Shown piece by piece: positions 1-8,511 of a stretch of DNA of 61,319 bases. Each line of letters opens with the position of its first letter. The stretch's first letter is position 1. A program made the position numbers and the translations under genes. This DNA is from Oceanococcus sp041619555 (GTDB lineage: Bacteria; Pseudomonadota; Gammaproteobacteria; Nevskiales; Oceanococcaceae): NCBI GenBank assembly GCA_041619555.1, contig JBFKDQ010000019.1, positions 1 to 61,319 on the forward strand, in the 5' to 3' direction. A model generated the notes under the pieces. It was not told where the DNA came from. It did no database searches and saw only the letters and a program-made list of their open reading frames with translations.

Positions 1-1
1 G

Positions 2-1165
2 GAGGCGGCAGATCGTTTCGACCGGCGTTATGTGGTCGTGGCGCCGGACTGGGCGCAGGCCTACTGCGACGAGAACGAGATTCCCTATATTCCGTGGAAC
101 TTCGAGCGTCTCAACGACCGTTCACTGGAGATTGCACAGACCCTCAAGGCCAAGGGCGTCGATGTCGCCATTCCGCTGTTCGAGGAAACGGTGGAATGGG
201 CCGGTGCGATCAATTCGGTGCTGATGGACAATCCGCGCCTGCATGGTCAGGCCGTGCTGTTCCGCGACAAGGCGTTGATGAAGCGTCGGGCGCAGCTGGG
301 CGGCATCCGCGTCGGCATCTTTGAAGAGGCGCACGAGAAGGACGATGTCATCCGCTTTCTCAAGCGCGTCAATCAGACCCTGCTGAAGCTTGATGGCGAT
401 CCCAATGACCCGATTCATCTCAAGGCTTTCGACAAGGCGGGCTGTCTTGGTCATCGGACGATCAGCACCCCGGAAGAGGTGGATGCCATTCCGGATACGG
501 AGTTTCCTTTGCTGATGGAAAGCCATCTGGACGGCTGGGAGTTCGCCGTCGAGGCCTGGATCCATGACGGCAAGATCCGCTTCCTGAACATCTCCGAGTA
601 CGTCACGCTGGGGTACTCGGTGTTCGTGCCGGCGACCCCGGAACTCGAGCGTTACCGCGAACTGATCACTCGCGAGATCGAGAAGCTGATCAAGACCTTC
701 GACATTCGCTTCGGGCAGATCCATCCGGAGTATTTCGTCACCAGCGATGGCACCATGTACTTCGGTGAGGTGGCCTATCGACCGCCCGGCTTCAAGGCTT
801 TCGAACTGATCGAGCGGGCCTATGGATTCAATGCCTATCAGGCGTCAATCCTGGTGTTCGACCCCAAAAGCACGGAGGAGGAAATCGAGGCTTTTTTTCC
901 GCGGCCGGTCGAGGACGCCCGGGGTTACGCCGGCTGTTTCGGGGTCTATCCACGGCGTCGGGTCGTCAGCGATCTGCAGATGCCGGAGGAAACCGTGAAT
1001 CATCCGTACTTCGAGTCTCACGAACTGAGCGCACCGCTGGAGGCCACCGTCACCAAGCGGACCGCGTTCGGAACGCACTGGGGTCTGATTTTCTTCTTCG
1101 GTGATGATCCGCATACCCTGCGCGATCTGCTGAAACACCAGGAGGACCTGGACTTCTACGTCTAG
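2..1165 (+). CDS. ATP-grasp domain protein, 5' end outside window
   Basis: The reading frame is open to the left edge, so the true start probably lies outside; GTG at 32 is only the first internal candidate. The protein has the ATP-grasp layout: an Asp-Lys...Met-Lys stretch (RDKALMKRR) ahead of a Gly-Ile/Val turn, an acidic ATP-binding strand (WEFAVEAWI), the pattern QIHPEYF then a turn, and a metal-binding end (GEVAYRPPG). Such enzymes join a carboxylate to an amine or thiol through an acyl-phosphate, but the substrate cannot be read here. The gene converges on the deacetylase-family gene and the two stop codons share the palindrome CTAG. The family call is firm, the specific reaction unknown. 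Confidence 0.8.
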   Translation, partial: EAADRFDRRYVVVAPDWAQAYCDENEIPYIPWNFERLNDRSLEIAQTLKAKGVDVAIPLFEETVEWAGAINSVLMDNPRLHGQAVLFRDKALMKRRAQLGGIRVGIFEEAHEKDDVIRFLKRVNQTLLKLDGDPNDPIHLKAFDKAGCLGHRTISTPEEVDAIPDTEFPLLMESHLDGWEFAVEAWIHDGKIRFLNISEYVTLGYSVFVPATPELERYRELITREIEKLIKTFDIRFGQIHPEYFVTSDGTMYFGEVAYRPPGFKAFELIERAYGFNAYQASILVFDPKSTEEEIEAFFPRPVEDARGYAGCFGVYPRRRVVSDLQMPEETVNHPYFESHELSAPLEATVTKRTAFGTHWGLIFFFGDDPHTLRDLLKHQEDLDFYV

Positions 1166-2286
1166 TCGGGGCCCTCAGGCAATCGCGCCGCGGCATGAAA
1201 TTCGGCCGCGGCGGCGCTTGCCGCCAGGCCCGGATCGTCCTCGGCGACGCTGGCGGTCGGGGCTTCGTCGCCGGCCAGTATGCGGATGCAGGCCGCGGCG
1301 CTGCCGGCGAGTGCGGCGGCGCTGTAGCCGCCTTCCAGCAGCATGATCAGGCGGCCCCCGCACAGGGTGTCTGCGAGTTTGCGAACCCGCGCGGTCAGCG
1401 CGGCAAAGCCGGATTCATCCATGCGGAAGGTCTGGTCCAGATGATGCGCATCGAAGCCGGCCGAAATCAGGATCATCTCCGGCTTCCAGGCCTGCGCCAC
1501 CGGGGCGACGATGTGGTCGGCCACGGCCAGCAGGGCGGCATTGCCACTGCCGGCGGGTAGCGGCACGTTCAGATTGCGCCAGCGCGCCGCACCGCCGCCG
1601 ATTTCCTCCAGCGCCCCGGTGCCCGGGTAGAAGGGGGCCTGACAATGGCTGTCGATGAACAGCACATCCGCATCGTCGTAGAAGATGGTCTGGGTGCCAT
1701 TGCCGTGATGCAGGTCCCAGTCCCAGATCAGAATCCGGCGGCAGCCGGCGGCGCGCGCATGGGCGGCGGCCACCGCGACGTTGTTGTACAGGCAAAAGCC
1801 CATGGCGGCGTCCGGCAGTGCGTGGTGGCCCGGTGGCCGTACAAGACAGAAGGCCCGGCGGAAGGCGCCGGAGTGGATTGCGTCGACGGCCGTGACTCCG
1901 GCCCCGGCGGCGACCTGGGCGGCCTCGACGCTGCGCGGCGAGATCGCGGTTGTGTCCTGGCTGAGCCAGGCATGGCGTCCGCGCAGGGCCTCCATGGCCT
2001 CGACATGGGCGCGGCTGTGGACGCGCTGTAACTGGGCCCGGGTGGCCGGTGGCGGTGCCAGCCAGTGCAGGTCCGCGCTGGCATCCGCCTGCAGGTGTTC
2101 GACGATCGCGCTGAGTCGCTGTGGCCGTTCTGGATGCGAGAAAACCATTTCGGCTTCGGGCCTGTCCGCATACTGCGCCGCCAGCAGGGCTTTGACCGCG
2201 CGGGTCCATTCGGGGCGCTGCGGATCCCAGCCGCGTGGATCATGCTCCAGCATGATCGGATCAAAATAGAGGGCCACCGGATCCAT
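1162..2286 (-). CDS. Histone deacetylase / acetoin-utilisation family zinc hydrolase
   Basis: A 374-residue protein with all hallmarks of the arginase-fold deacetylase family: RPPGHHA (His154-His155), GFCLYNN, DWDLHHGNG (Asp191 and His193 as zinc ligands), SAGFDAH (Asp279 as third ligand) and LEGGY with the transition-state Tyr near 321. Bacterial members remove acyl groups from lysine, polyamines or small amides. The protein matches full length and has no signal peptide, so it should be cytoplasmic. It converges on the ATP-grasp gene with a 4-base overlap and has no co-directional partner close by except the large gene upstream at 2433-4418. Substrate cannot be predicted. Confidence 0.9.
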   Translation of the reverse strand: MDPVALYFDPIMLEHDPRGWDPQRPEWTRAVKALLAAQYADRPEAEMVFSHPERPQRLSAIVEHLQADASADLHWLAPPPATRAQLQRVHSRAHVEAMEALRGRHAWLSQDTTAISPRSVEAAQVAAGAGVTAVDAIHSGAFRRAFCLVRPPGHHALPDAAMGFCLYNNVAVAAAHARAAGCRRILIWDWDLHHGNGTQTIFYDDADVLFIDSHCQAPFYPGTGALEEIGGGAARWRNLNVPLPAGSGNAALLAVADHIVAPVAQAWKPEMILISAGFDAHHLDQTFRMDESGFAALTARVRKLADTLCGGRLIMLLEGGYSAAALAGSAAACIRILAGDEAPTASVAEDDPGLAASAAAAEFHAAARLPEGPD

Positions 2287-2432
2287 GTTCAGGACGGAGC
2301 CGGTGTGATGATCAGGCCGCAGAAGGCAAAGCGCATGGCGCAGCTGGCACGTCCCTGAGTGCTGGCGACGCCGGGTGCGCGCCAGGGGTGTCTGAACACA
2401 TGCAGGGCTGTGATTCGGGTCACCGGTTCGGG

Positions 2433-4418
2433 CTAGTCTTGGTCCAGCCAGCTTTGCCCGGCGGCCCAGCTCCCTGCGATCGCCTCGATGATGTCGGCCA
2501 CCGCCGCGGCGGGTACGTCCGCGGCATCGCCCAGTTCAATGGTCTTGTAGTGGAACACGTAAAGCCTGGAGGCAAACTGTTCAAACGGCAGCGAGGATTC
2601 GCCCTCGAATTCGCCATGGTCATGCGTCGAGGTCACCACGCCCTGACCCCAGTTCTGGCCCTTGTCACGATTGGGGTTGAAAAAATACACCCGCCAGCAA
2701 CCGTCCGGGTCGCGTTCGACCCGCTGAATCGCCACCGCGTGCCAACCCACGAATTCGCCGAGGTGGTTGGTCACCGCGACCCCGCAGGGCTGGGCGTAGA
2801 CCAGGTGCCGGCCGCCATTGTAGGCCGGGTGATAGGCGGCATAGAACAGACGAATGAAAGCTTCGCAGGAGACGCCGTCCTCGGCCATGAGATCGGCGAA
2901 GCCCCGGTGCACCCACCAGCCGTGGAACTCCGGATTGACCCAGCGATGGCCGTCGCCGGCGCGCCCGAGCGTACGGCGGCTCATCTCCATGTAAATGGCG
3001 TCGAGGTGGGGGGTTAATACCAGTGAGACGGGATCGAGTTCGGTATGCAGTTCCGATGCCAGGCCGGCGGGGAGCTGGGCGGAGTGGATCGCCTTGCCTT
3101 CGAAATGCATGGTCAATGCATTGTCGCGAGCCCCGCTGGCAATGAGTTCCAGCAGGTAACCCACATCGTTTTGCGCCCACAGGCTGATCGCGCGGGCGGA
3201 CTGGCAGGTCGGGTTGTGGCCCTGATCCACGCCGCGGGGCTGGCCGAGGACCGACAGCGTGCCGGCAAGCAGCAGCACGCGGGCCGGAGGCGGGTCGCGA
3301 AGCTCGCAACCCTGCTGCAGCAGGGTCTCCACTTCCGCAGCCAGCGGCAGCACCATCAGTCGCTGCAGGCCGGGTGAGACCGGGGAAAAGAACAGGATGC
3401 CCCGGTTCAGCAGTCGCGACAGGCCGTAAATGCAGCGTGCCGTCTGCGGCCGGATCGCGAACTCGATGATGTCCACGATCAGTTGCGAATGTTCCTGCAG
3501 GCTGACCTGGCCGACGGCGTCCAGGGCCAGGGCGATGGGCAGGGCATCCGGTCGCCGCGCGGCCAGTTGACGCAGCAGCACGGCATGCTGGGGGCAAACC
3601 AGTCCGGTTCTGTTCATCGCCGCGCCAAACGCTTCGGCCTGCCGCAGCAGGCCGTCCTCATCCATGGCCCCGAGCCGATGTTCGAACTCGGCGGGATCCG
3701 CCTCGCGGGATTCCACGCTGGGTCCGTGCAGGGCGGTGGTGTAGAGACCGATCTGTCCGTCTGTCGCGGTGGACGCAAGCTGGTCCAGGGCGCGACGGGC
3801 GGAATGCAGCAGGCGCTCCACGCGCTGGACCATGATGGGGCGCTGCAGCAGCACGCGCTCGATTTCGTCCGTCACGCTGTCGAGAATGCCGCCGGCGCCG
3901 AGCCGGCCCAGCAGGAACTCGAACAGCCGGCCGATGGATTCAGGCGGCGTGCCACCCTGCATTCGGCTGGCTTCGCTTGGGGCCGCGAATAGCAGGTCGA
4001 GATTGCGCGCCAGAATTTCTTCCAGCATCTCGCGCGCCCGTGCGCCATCCAGGCCGTTGATGGCGGGCGCATCGCCCACAGCAATGGCCAGCAGACGCAA
4101 TTCACTGAGGCCTTCGAGTGCCGGCATGAGTCCATCGGCCAGCAGCGTGCCTCGGGCCAGCGCCGGCTGCAGGGCCTGGGGCTCGGCCCAGTCGCTGCCG
4201 TCGAACAAGCCGGCGGCATCGTAACGGCTTGCCTGCGCATACAGCAGTTCCGTGCCGCCCTCGGTGGCCAGAAGTTTGAGTGCCAGGCCCAGCACCTTCG
4301 GTCGATGGATGGCCTTGCCGAATGGCCGCGCCGCGTCCAGGGCGTCGAGCAGTCGGGTGAACTCCGCCGCCCGTTGCGACAGGAGCTGGACTGCGGATGG
4401 TTTTGAAGGCGGATTCAC
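2433..4418 (-). CDS. Unrecognised 661-aa protein with papain-like C-terminal domain
   Basis: I do not recognise the family. Residues 1-390 are Leu/Ala-rich and look all-helical, possibly repeat-like. The C-terminal part has a plausible papain-type active site: Gln399 exactly six residues before Cys405 (DQGHNPTC, the spacing of papain's oxyanion Gln and catalytic Cys), His560 in GWHAVAI and Asn581 in FFNPN, followed by a Gly/Trp-rich strand resembling the Asn-x-x-Trp-Gly region of thiol proteases. No signal peptide or membrane segment is seen. It stands alone, divergent from the patatin gene. A cysteine protease or transglutaminase-like role is inferred from residue spacing only. Confidence 0.7.
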   Translation of the reverse strand: MNPPSKPSAVQLLSQRAAEFTRLLDALDAARPFGKAIHRPKVLGLALKLLATEGGTELLYAQASRYDAAGLFDGSDWAEPQALQPALARGTLLADGLMPALEGLSELRLLAIAVGDAPAINGLDGARAREMLEEILARNLDLLFAAPSEASRMQGGTPPESIGRLFEFLLGRLGAGGILDSVTDEIERVLLQRPIMVQRVERLLHSARRALDQLASTATDGQIGLYTTALHGPSVESREADPAEFEHRLGAMDEDGLLRQAEAFGAAMNRTGLVCPQHAVLLRQLAARRPDALPIALALDAVGQVSLQEHSQLIVDIIEFAIRPQTARCIYGLSRLLNRGILFFSPVSPGLQRLMVLPLAAEVETLLQQGCELRDPPPARVLLLAGTLSVLGQPRGVDQGHNPTCQSARAISLWAQNDVGYLLELIASGARDNALTMHFEGKAIHSAQLPAGLASELHTELDPVSLVLTPHLDAIYMEMSRRTLGRAGDGHRWVNPEFHGWWVHRGFADLMAEDGVSCEAFIRLFYAAYHPAYNGGRHLVYAQPCGVAVTNHLGEFVGWHAVAIQRVERDPDGCWRVYFFNPNRDKGQNWGQGVVTSTHDHGEFEGESSLPFEQFASRLYVFHYKTIELGDAADVPAAAVADIIEAIAGSWAAGQSWLDQD

Positions 4419-4786
4419 CAGGCGCTCCTGGCGTTCGCATCGCAGCGCCTGGCGCCGCCGATGCGCTGATGCACGCCCCTGTGGTCTTTGCCCCGTAGCC
4501 GGATTGTGCGGTCTGGATCGGTCAACATGCGGCGGAGCATGGCTGGTTTTCGTTTGTCTGCTTCACCTTCGGGACTGTAGCACAGCGTCGTTTCCTCGCT
4601 GTGCGTACCGAGCGTGCGTCGGCTTGGGGCGGATTGGTCCATGTGGGCCGGGGGGCAGGCACCCGGGTGAGGGCTTGGCCCGGTGATTGCGGTGATTTGA
4701 TTCTGCACCTTGACGGCACCAATACTGCATCCACTGATACAGGCATCCCAAGGTGGGCGGCAGACCGCCTGACAGCGAGGAAGACC
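4419..4786. other. Divergent intergenic region with an 8-bp hairpin
   Basis: This 368-base gap separates two divergent genes and should hold both promoters. The only clear structure is a perfect inverted repeat, GCACAGCG at 4580-4587 and CGCTGTGC at 4597-4604, with a 9-base loop. No T-run follows on either strand, so it is not a simple terminator; it could be an operator. ORFs crossing the gap have no family resemblance and were not called. Confidence 0.4.
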
Positions 4787-6278
4787 GTGGCATTTCGCCA
4801 GCGCAAAATCGAAATGAGAATGAGGCATGCGGCGAGCTACGCGGAGTGGTGTGCCGCCGCCCGGGAACATGATGAAAACAGCGGCGCCGCGCGCTGGAAG
4901 TTGATGGAGCAGTCGCGCCGCTACGATTTCAACGCGATCCGCATTCGTCTGGATCGCCTGCGAGAGCTGCGTGCACGACAGGACAATGTCGGTCTGCTGT
5001 TCGCCCTCAATGAAGGGATCCACGGCAATCTCGGCGGCATGGGCACGGCGCAGCTGTACGGGCGGGCCCGTTTCGGCACCAAAAAAACTGGTGACGGATT
5101 ATGTCAGTGAAGTGAATGACGCCCTGGAGTATCTCGCCCGCCCGCAGGTGGATGACATCGCCCTGGAGGACAAGCTCGATTTCTTTCACCGGGCCAGTCA
5201 TTGTTACGGGCGCAGCGCCCTGATGATGAGCGGTTCGGGTTCCCTGTTGTATTTCCATGTCGGTGTGGTCAAAGCCCTGTGGGAAAACGACCTGCTGCCT
5301 CAGGTCCTGTCCGGGTCCAGTGGCGGAGCGGTCATTGCTGGCATTGCGGGGACCCATCCTCCGGCCGAGCTCAGCCGCATGTTCGAGCCGGGATTCCTGT
5401 TGAGCGAGGTGCAGAAAGAGGCCGGCTTGTGGGCCAAGCTGTCATCGCTCAAGCCCCGGGTGCTGGCGCCGCAGCGCTTGCGCGAGGTGCTGGAACGTCT
5501 GGTGCCGGATCTGACCTTTCAGGAAGCGCTGGAAAGAACCGGCCTGCAGATCAATGTGTCCGTGGCGCCGGCGGAGAAACATCAGACCTCGAGGCTGCTC
5601 AATGCCATCGCCTCGCCGAATGTCTACATCCATGATGCCTTGATGGCGTCCACCGCGGTGCCCGGGGTTTATCCGCCGGTCATGCTGATGGCGAAAAATG
5701 TGCATGGCGAGCGCCAGCCCTATCTGGATTCGCGGCGCTGGGTTGATGGCGCGGTCAGCGATGATCTGCCGGCCAAACGTCTGGCGCGTCTGTACGGCGT
5801 GAATCATTTCATCGTGAGCCAGACCAATCCACTGGTCCTGCCATTCCTGCGGGATGAGCGCGAGCAGGTCTCCGCGCTGGGCCACTATCGGCAGGCGGCC
5901 CAGGTGGTCGCCCGCGAACTGGTGAATGCCAATCTGGGCCTGTTGCGCGCACCGCTGGCCAGGAACCGCACGGTCGAGCGCTGGGCGGCGATGACCCTGT
6001 CCCTGATCAATCAGCGTTATTCCGGTGATATCAATGTCATGCCCAACTATCGCCTGGTGGATCCGCGCAAGCTGCTGTCACTGCGATCAGAGAGCGAGGT
6101 GATGGACATGATCCGCGCCGGTGAGCGGGCGGCCTGGGAGAAGCTCGAAATGGTGCGGATGCAAACGCGCATCAGCCGTACCCTGGATCAGATCATTCCA
6201 CAGATCGAGCAAGCGCTGCAGCGCCCGCAGGTGCCGGCCGGGGATCGCTACAAACAGCGACGGGTGAAAACAGGCTAG
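4787..6278 (+). CDS. Patatin-like phospholipase with DUF3336 N-domain, split by apparent frameshift
   Basis: The reading frame from GTG 4787 (preceded by GCGAGGAA) encodes the DUF3336 N-terminal domain typical of these esterases (SYAEW near the start, then NLGGMG and RARFGTKK). It breaks at a run of seven A at 5081-5087. Deleting one A joins it to KLVTDYVSEV in the next frame, which runs to 6278 and holds the catalytic patatin domain: oxyanion glycines (MSGSGS), nucleophile elbow GSSGG and the Asp of WVDGA. These enzymes hydrolyse ester-linked acyl chains of phospholipids or triacylglycerol. Without correction only a fragment starting after the break would be made. The cause could be a sequencing error, a true mutation or slippage. 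Confidence 0.85.
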
Positions 6279-6318
6279 GGAGGCGCCGGACCAGGCTTGC
6301 GTTCCGGCTCAAGGCCTT

Positions 6319-7701
6319 TCAGAAGAAGCGCACCATTTCCTTGATGATCTCGAAGTTGGAGTCGCGGATTCTGCTGGCCACGGCGACCGCCGCGTCGATG
6401 TCTTTCTCATCATTGTAGAGATGCGGACAGATGCGCAGGTAAACCGGCAGATCATCTTCGCTGACCGGTCCTTCAGGCGAACAATGCACCCGGTTGCCGT
6501 GGATGAAGGCCGCGGCATAGCCCGCATTGTGCAGGGCCAGGAATGCGCCGTAGCTTTTCAGCCGGCTGCCCAGATTCGCGACCACCACGCCATGGCCGAA
6601 CCGCGGGTCCCGTGGGGTGATACAGGCAATGCCGGCACGATCCAGGGCGGTCAACGCATACTGCGTGAGTGCGCTGATGCGGGCTTCGATCCGCGCCGGA
6701 CCCAGGGCCAGATGTCGCCTTGCGGCGACGCCGAGGGCGCCGTAGGCCGCGGTGTCGCGCTGGCCCAGATTCTCCAGGCGCAGGGCATTGGCCTGCAGTC
6801 GGTCTTCCGGGTAGTCGAAATTGAAATCGTAGCCAAGGATCGACGGCGTGATCCGTTCGGCCCAGCGGCGGCGCAGCATCAAGATGCCGGTGCCGCGCGG
6901 ACCACACAGCCACTTGTGACCGCTGGAGGCGTAGCTGTCGCAATCGATGGCGTCGAGGTCCACGACCTGGCTGCCCCAGGTCTGGGCGCCGTCGATGTGG
7001 ATGAACAGATCCGCATTCACGGCGTGCACCGCAGCACAGATCTCCTGCGCCGGTAAACGGGTGCCGCTGATGTTGGACAGATGCGAGAAGCTCAGCACCC
7101 GTGTGTTGGGGCGCAGCTCGGCGACGATGGCCGCGGCAATCTGCGCCGGGCTTTCGAGGCGCTGGGGTAGCGCGAAGCTGCGTACCTGCATCGGCTGACG
7201 CAGGTGCCGATAGTGCCAACTGCGGTAATTGCTGGCATGGTTCTCCCGCCACAGCAGCACCTCGTCTTCGGCTTGCAGCGCCAGGCCGTTGACAATGGCG
7301 GCATTGGCTTCGGTGGTGTTGCGCACGAAAGCCACGCTGTCCGCATCGCGCAGGCCCAGCAGGGCCGCGCAGGCCGTGCGCGCCGCCGCCAGTTCCTGTT
7401 TGACGAATTCGCGACGATTGAGAAAACCCACATCGGCATTGAGTTTTTCGGCGAAGTGACCGTGCTGGTCCAGCACCTCGGCAAAAGCGGGGCAGAGGTT
7501 GGCGGCATTGAGCGGGGCCTGGCCTTGCAGCCGGAACATCTGGCGCACCTGTGACCAGCTGGGCGGGGTCGATGCCGGCGCCGCGCTGGCGGCCAGCGGC
7601 AGGCCGGACGCCGTGCCCAGGCCGGCGGCCCATTTCAAAAGCTCGCGGCGCCCGATGTCCTGCGCTGTTGCGTCCGCATGGCCGGGCGGCTTGGGCCTCA
7701 T
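6319..7701 (-). CDS. Class V aminotransferase, Tat-exported
   Basis: A 460-residue PLP enzyme of aminotransferase class V, in the isopenicillin-N-epimerase/cysteine-desulfurase-like group. The N-terminus carries a twin-arginine signal (GRRELLKWAAG followed by an Ala-rich stretch ending ASAAPA), so the folded, cofactor-loaded enzyme is probably exported to the periplasm. The PLP Lys lies in SSGHKWLCGPRG, and IDGAQTWG gives the Asp that contacts the pyridine nitrogen. FIHGNRVHCSP near the C-terminus is the usual small-domain motif. It converges on the patatin gene with 40 bases between. Substrate is unknown; periplasmic members of this class are poorly characterised. Confidence 0.88.
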   Translation of the reverse strand: MRPKPPGHADATAQDIGRRELLKWAAGLGTASGLPLAASAAPASTPPSWSQVRQMFRLQGQAPLNAANLCPAFAEVLDQHGHFAEKLNADVGFLNRREFVKQELAAARTACAALLGLRDADSVAFVRNTTEANAAIVNGLALQAEDEVLLWRENHASNYRSWHYRHLRQPMQVRSFALPQRLESPAQIAAAIVAELRPNTRVLSFSHLSNISGTRLPAQEICAAVHAVNADLFIHIDGAQTWGSQVVDLDAIDCDSYASSGHKWLCGPRGTGILMLRRRWAERITPSILGYDFNFDYPEDRLQANALRLENLGQRDTAAYGALGVAARRHLALGPARIEARISALTQYALTALDRAGIACITPRDPRFGHGVVVANLGSRLKSYGAFLALHNAGYAAAFIHGNRVHCSPEGPVSEDDLPVYLRICPHLYNDEKDIDAAVAVASRIRDSNFEIIKEMVRFF

Positions 7702-7838
7702 CGGGTGCTGGCCATTGCGAAAGCCCGGCTGCGTGTGCGCGGCAATACGATCCCCTTCATGGGCGGGTCCTGCAGTGTCTTGAAACCTGAATGAGACAAA
7801 AATAACAGAACCGCCGGACGGCCCGGGCGTCCGCGGCG

Positions 7839-8432
7839 TCAGCGGTGGGCGGGTCGCTCCAGCAGCGTGAGAATCAGCGCGCAGCTGCGACGCAGTTCGG
7901 CCTGTTGCATGCCGCCCTTGCTCAGCAGGCGCAGGCCGCCGATCGAGGCCATGATGACATTGGCCAGATCCCTGGCGGCGACCGGCTCTGGCAGCAGGCC
8001 ATTGGCCTGGTCCTGCTCCAGGGCCGTGATCAGCACCGCGCGAAAGCGGACGAAGAAGCGGTTGACGCGTCGTGCGACCCGCGCATCCAATTGGCCAAGA
8101 TCACTGGCGGTGTTGAAGATCAGGCAGCCGCCGGGTGGCGCTGCTTCGCTGATGACCTGCTCAAGTACCGCGGCGATGAAGTCGCGGCCGCTGGCGGCCT
8201 GTTCCAGGCCCCGGCGCATCTCGTTTTCGATGCGCTCGCCGTAATGCTCCAGACACTGCTCGAATAGTCTCTGCTTGTTGCCGTACTGCTGATACAGGCT
8301 GCTTTTCGACAGGCCGCTTGCGGCAAGCAGGGCCTGCAGGGACGTGGCCTCGAATCCGCGTTGGCGAAAGACTTCGGATACCCGGTCCAGGGCTTGCTCC
8401 GGATCAAAACTCAAGGGTCTGCCAATGCTCAT
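7839..8432 (-). CDS. TetR-family repressor, probable regulator of the adjacent old yellow enzyme
   Basis: A 197-residue TetR-type regulator. The N-terminal helix-turn-helix covers about residues 15-60 (FRQRGFEATSLQALLAASG, then KSSLYQQYGNK), and the rest is the helical ligand-binding domain. It is divergent from the flavin oxidoreductase at 8512, the arrangement of nemR-nemA in enterobacteria. A perfect palindrome begins one base upstream of its ATG, and the promoter predicted in that palindrome would start transcription at the ATG itself, so the message may be leaderless; no ribosome site is visible. Inducers of such regulators are often electrophiles or quinones, but none can be deduced here. 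Confidence 0.9.
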   Translation of the reverse strand: MSIGRPLSFDPEQALDRVSEVFRQRGFEATSLQALLAASGLSKSSLYQQYGNKQRLFEQCLEHYGERIENEMRRGLEQAASGRDFIAAVLEQVISEAAPPGGCLIFNTASDLGQLDARVARRVNRFFVRFRAVLITALEQDQANGLLPEPVAARDLANVIMASIGGLRLLSKGGMQQAELRRSCALILTLLERPAHR

Positions 8433-8470
8433 CCATTGACTTTAGGACCGAACGGTCCTAAAGTCAATGG
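8433..8470. promoter_or_regulatory. Perfect 38-bp palindromic operator with two face-to-face promoters
   Basis: Arms CCATTGACTTTAGGACCG (8433-8450) and its exact reverse complement (8453-8470) flank two bases, AA. Because of the symmetry each strand carries TTGACT, a 17-bp spacer and TAAAGT, a good sigma-70 promoter: 8436-8464 on plus for the flavoenzyme, and the mirror image on minus for tetR. A TetR dimer bound here would block both genes. This explains the divergent layout and predicts autorepression. Confidence 0.85.
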
Positions 8471-8511
8471 ATTGCCACACCACCGCGGCCTCCGAACAAT
8501 CTGGATGATGC

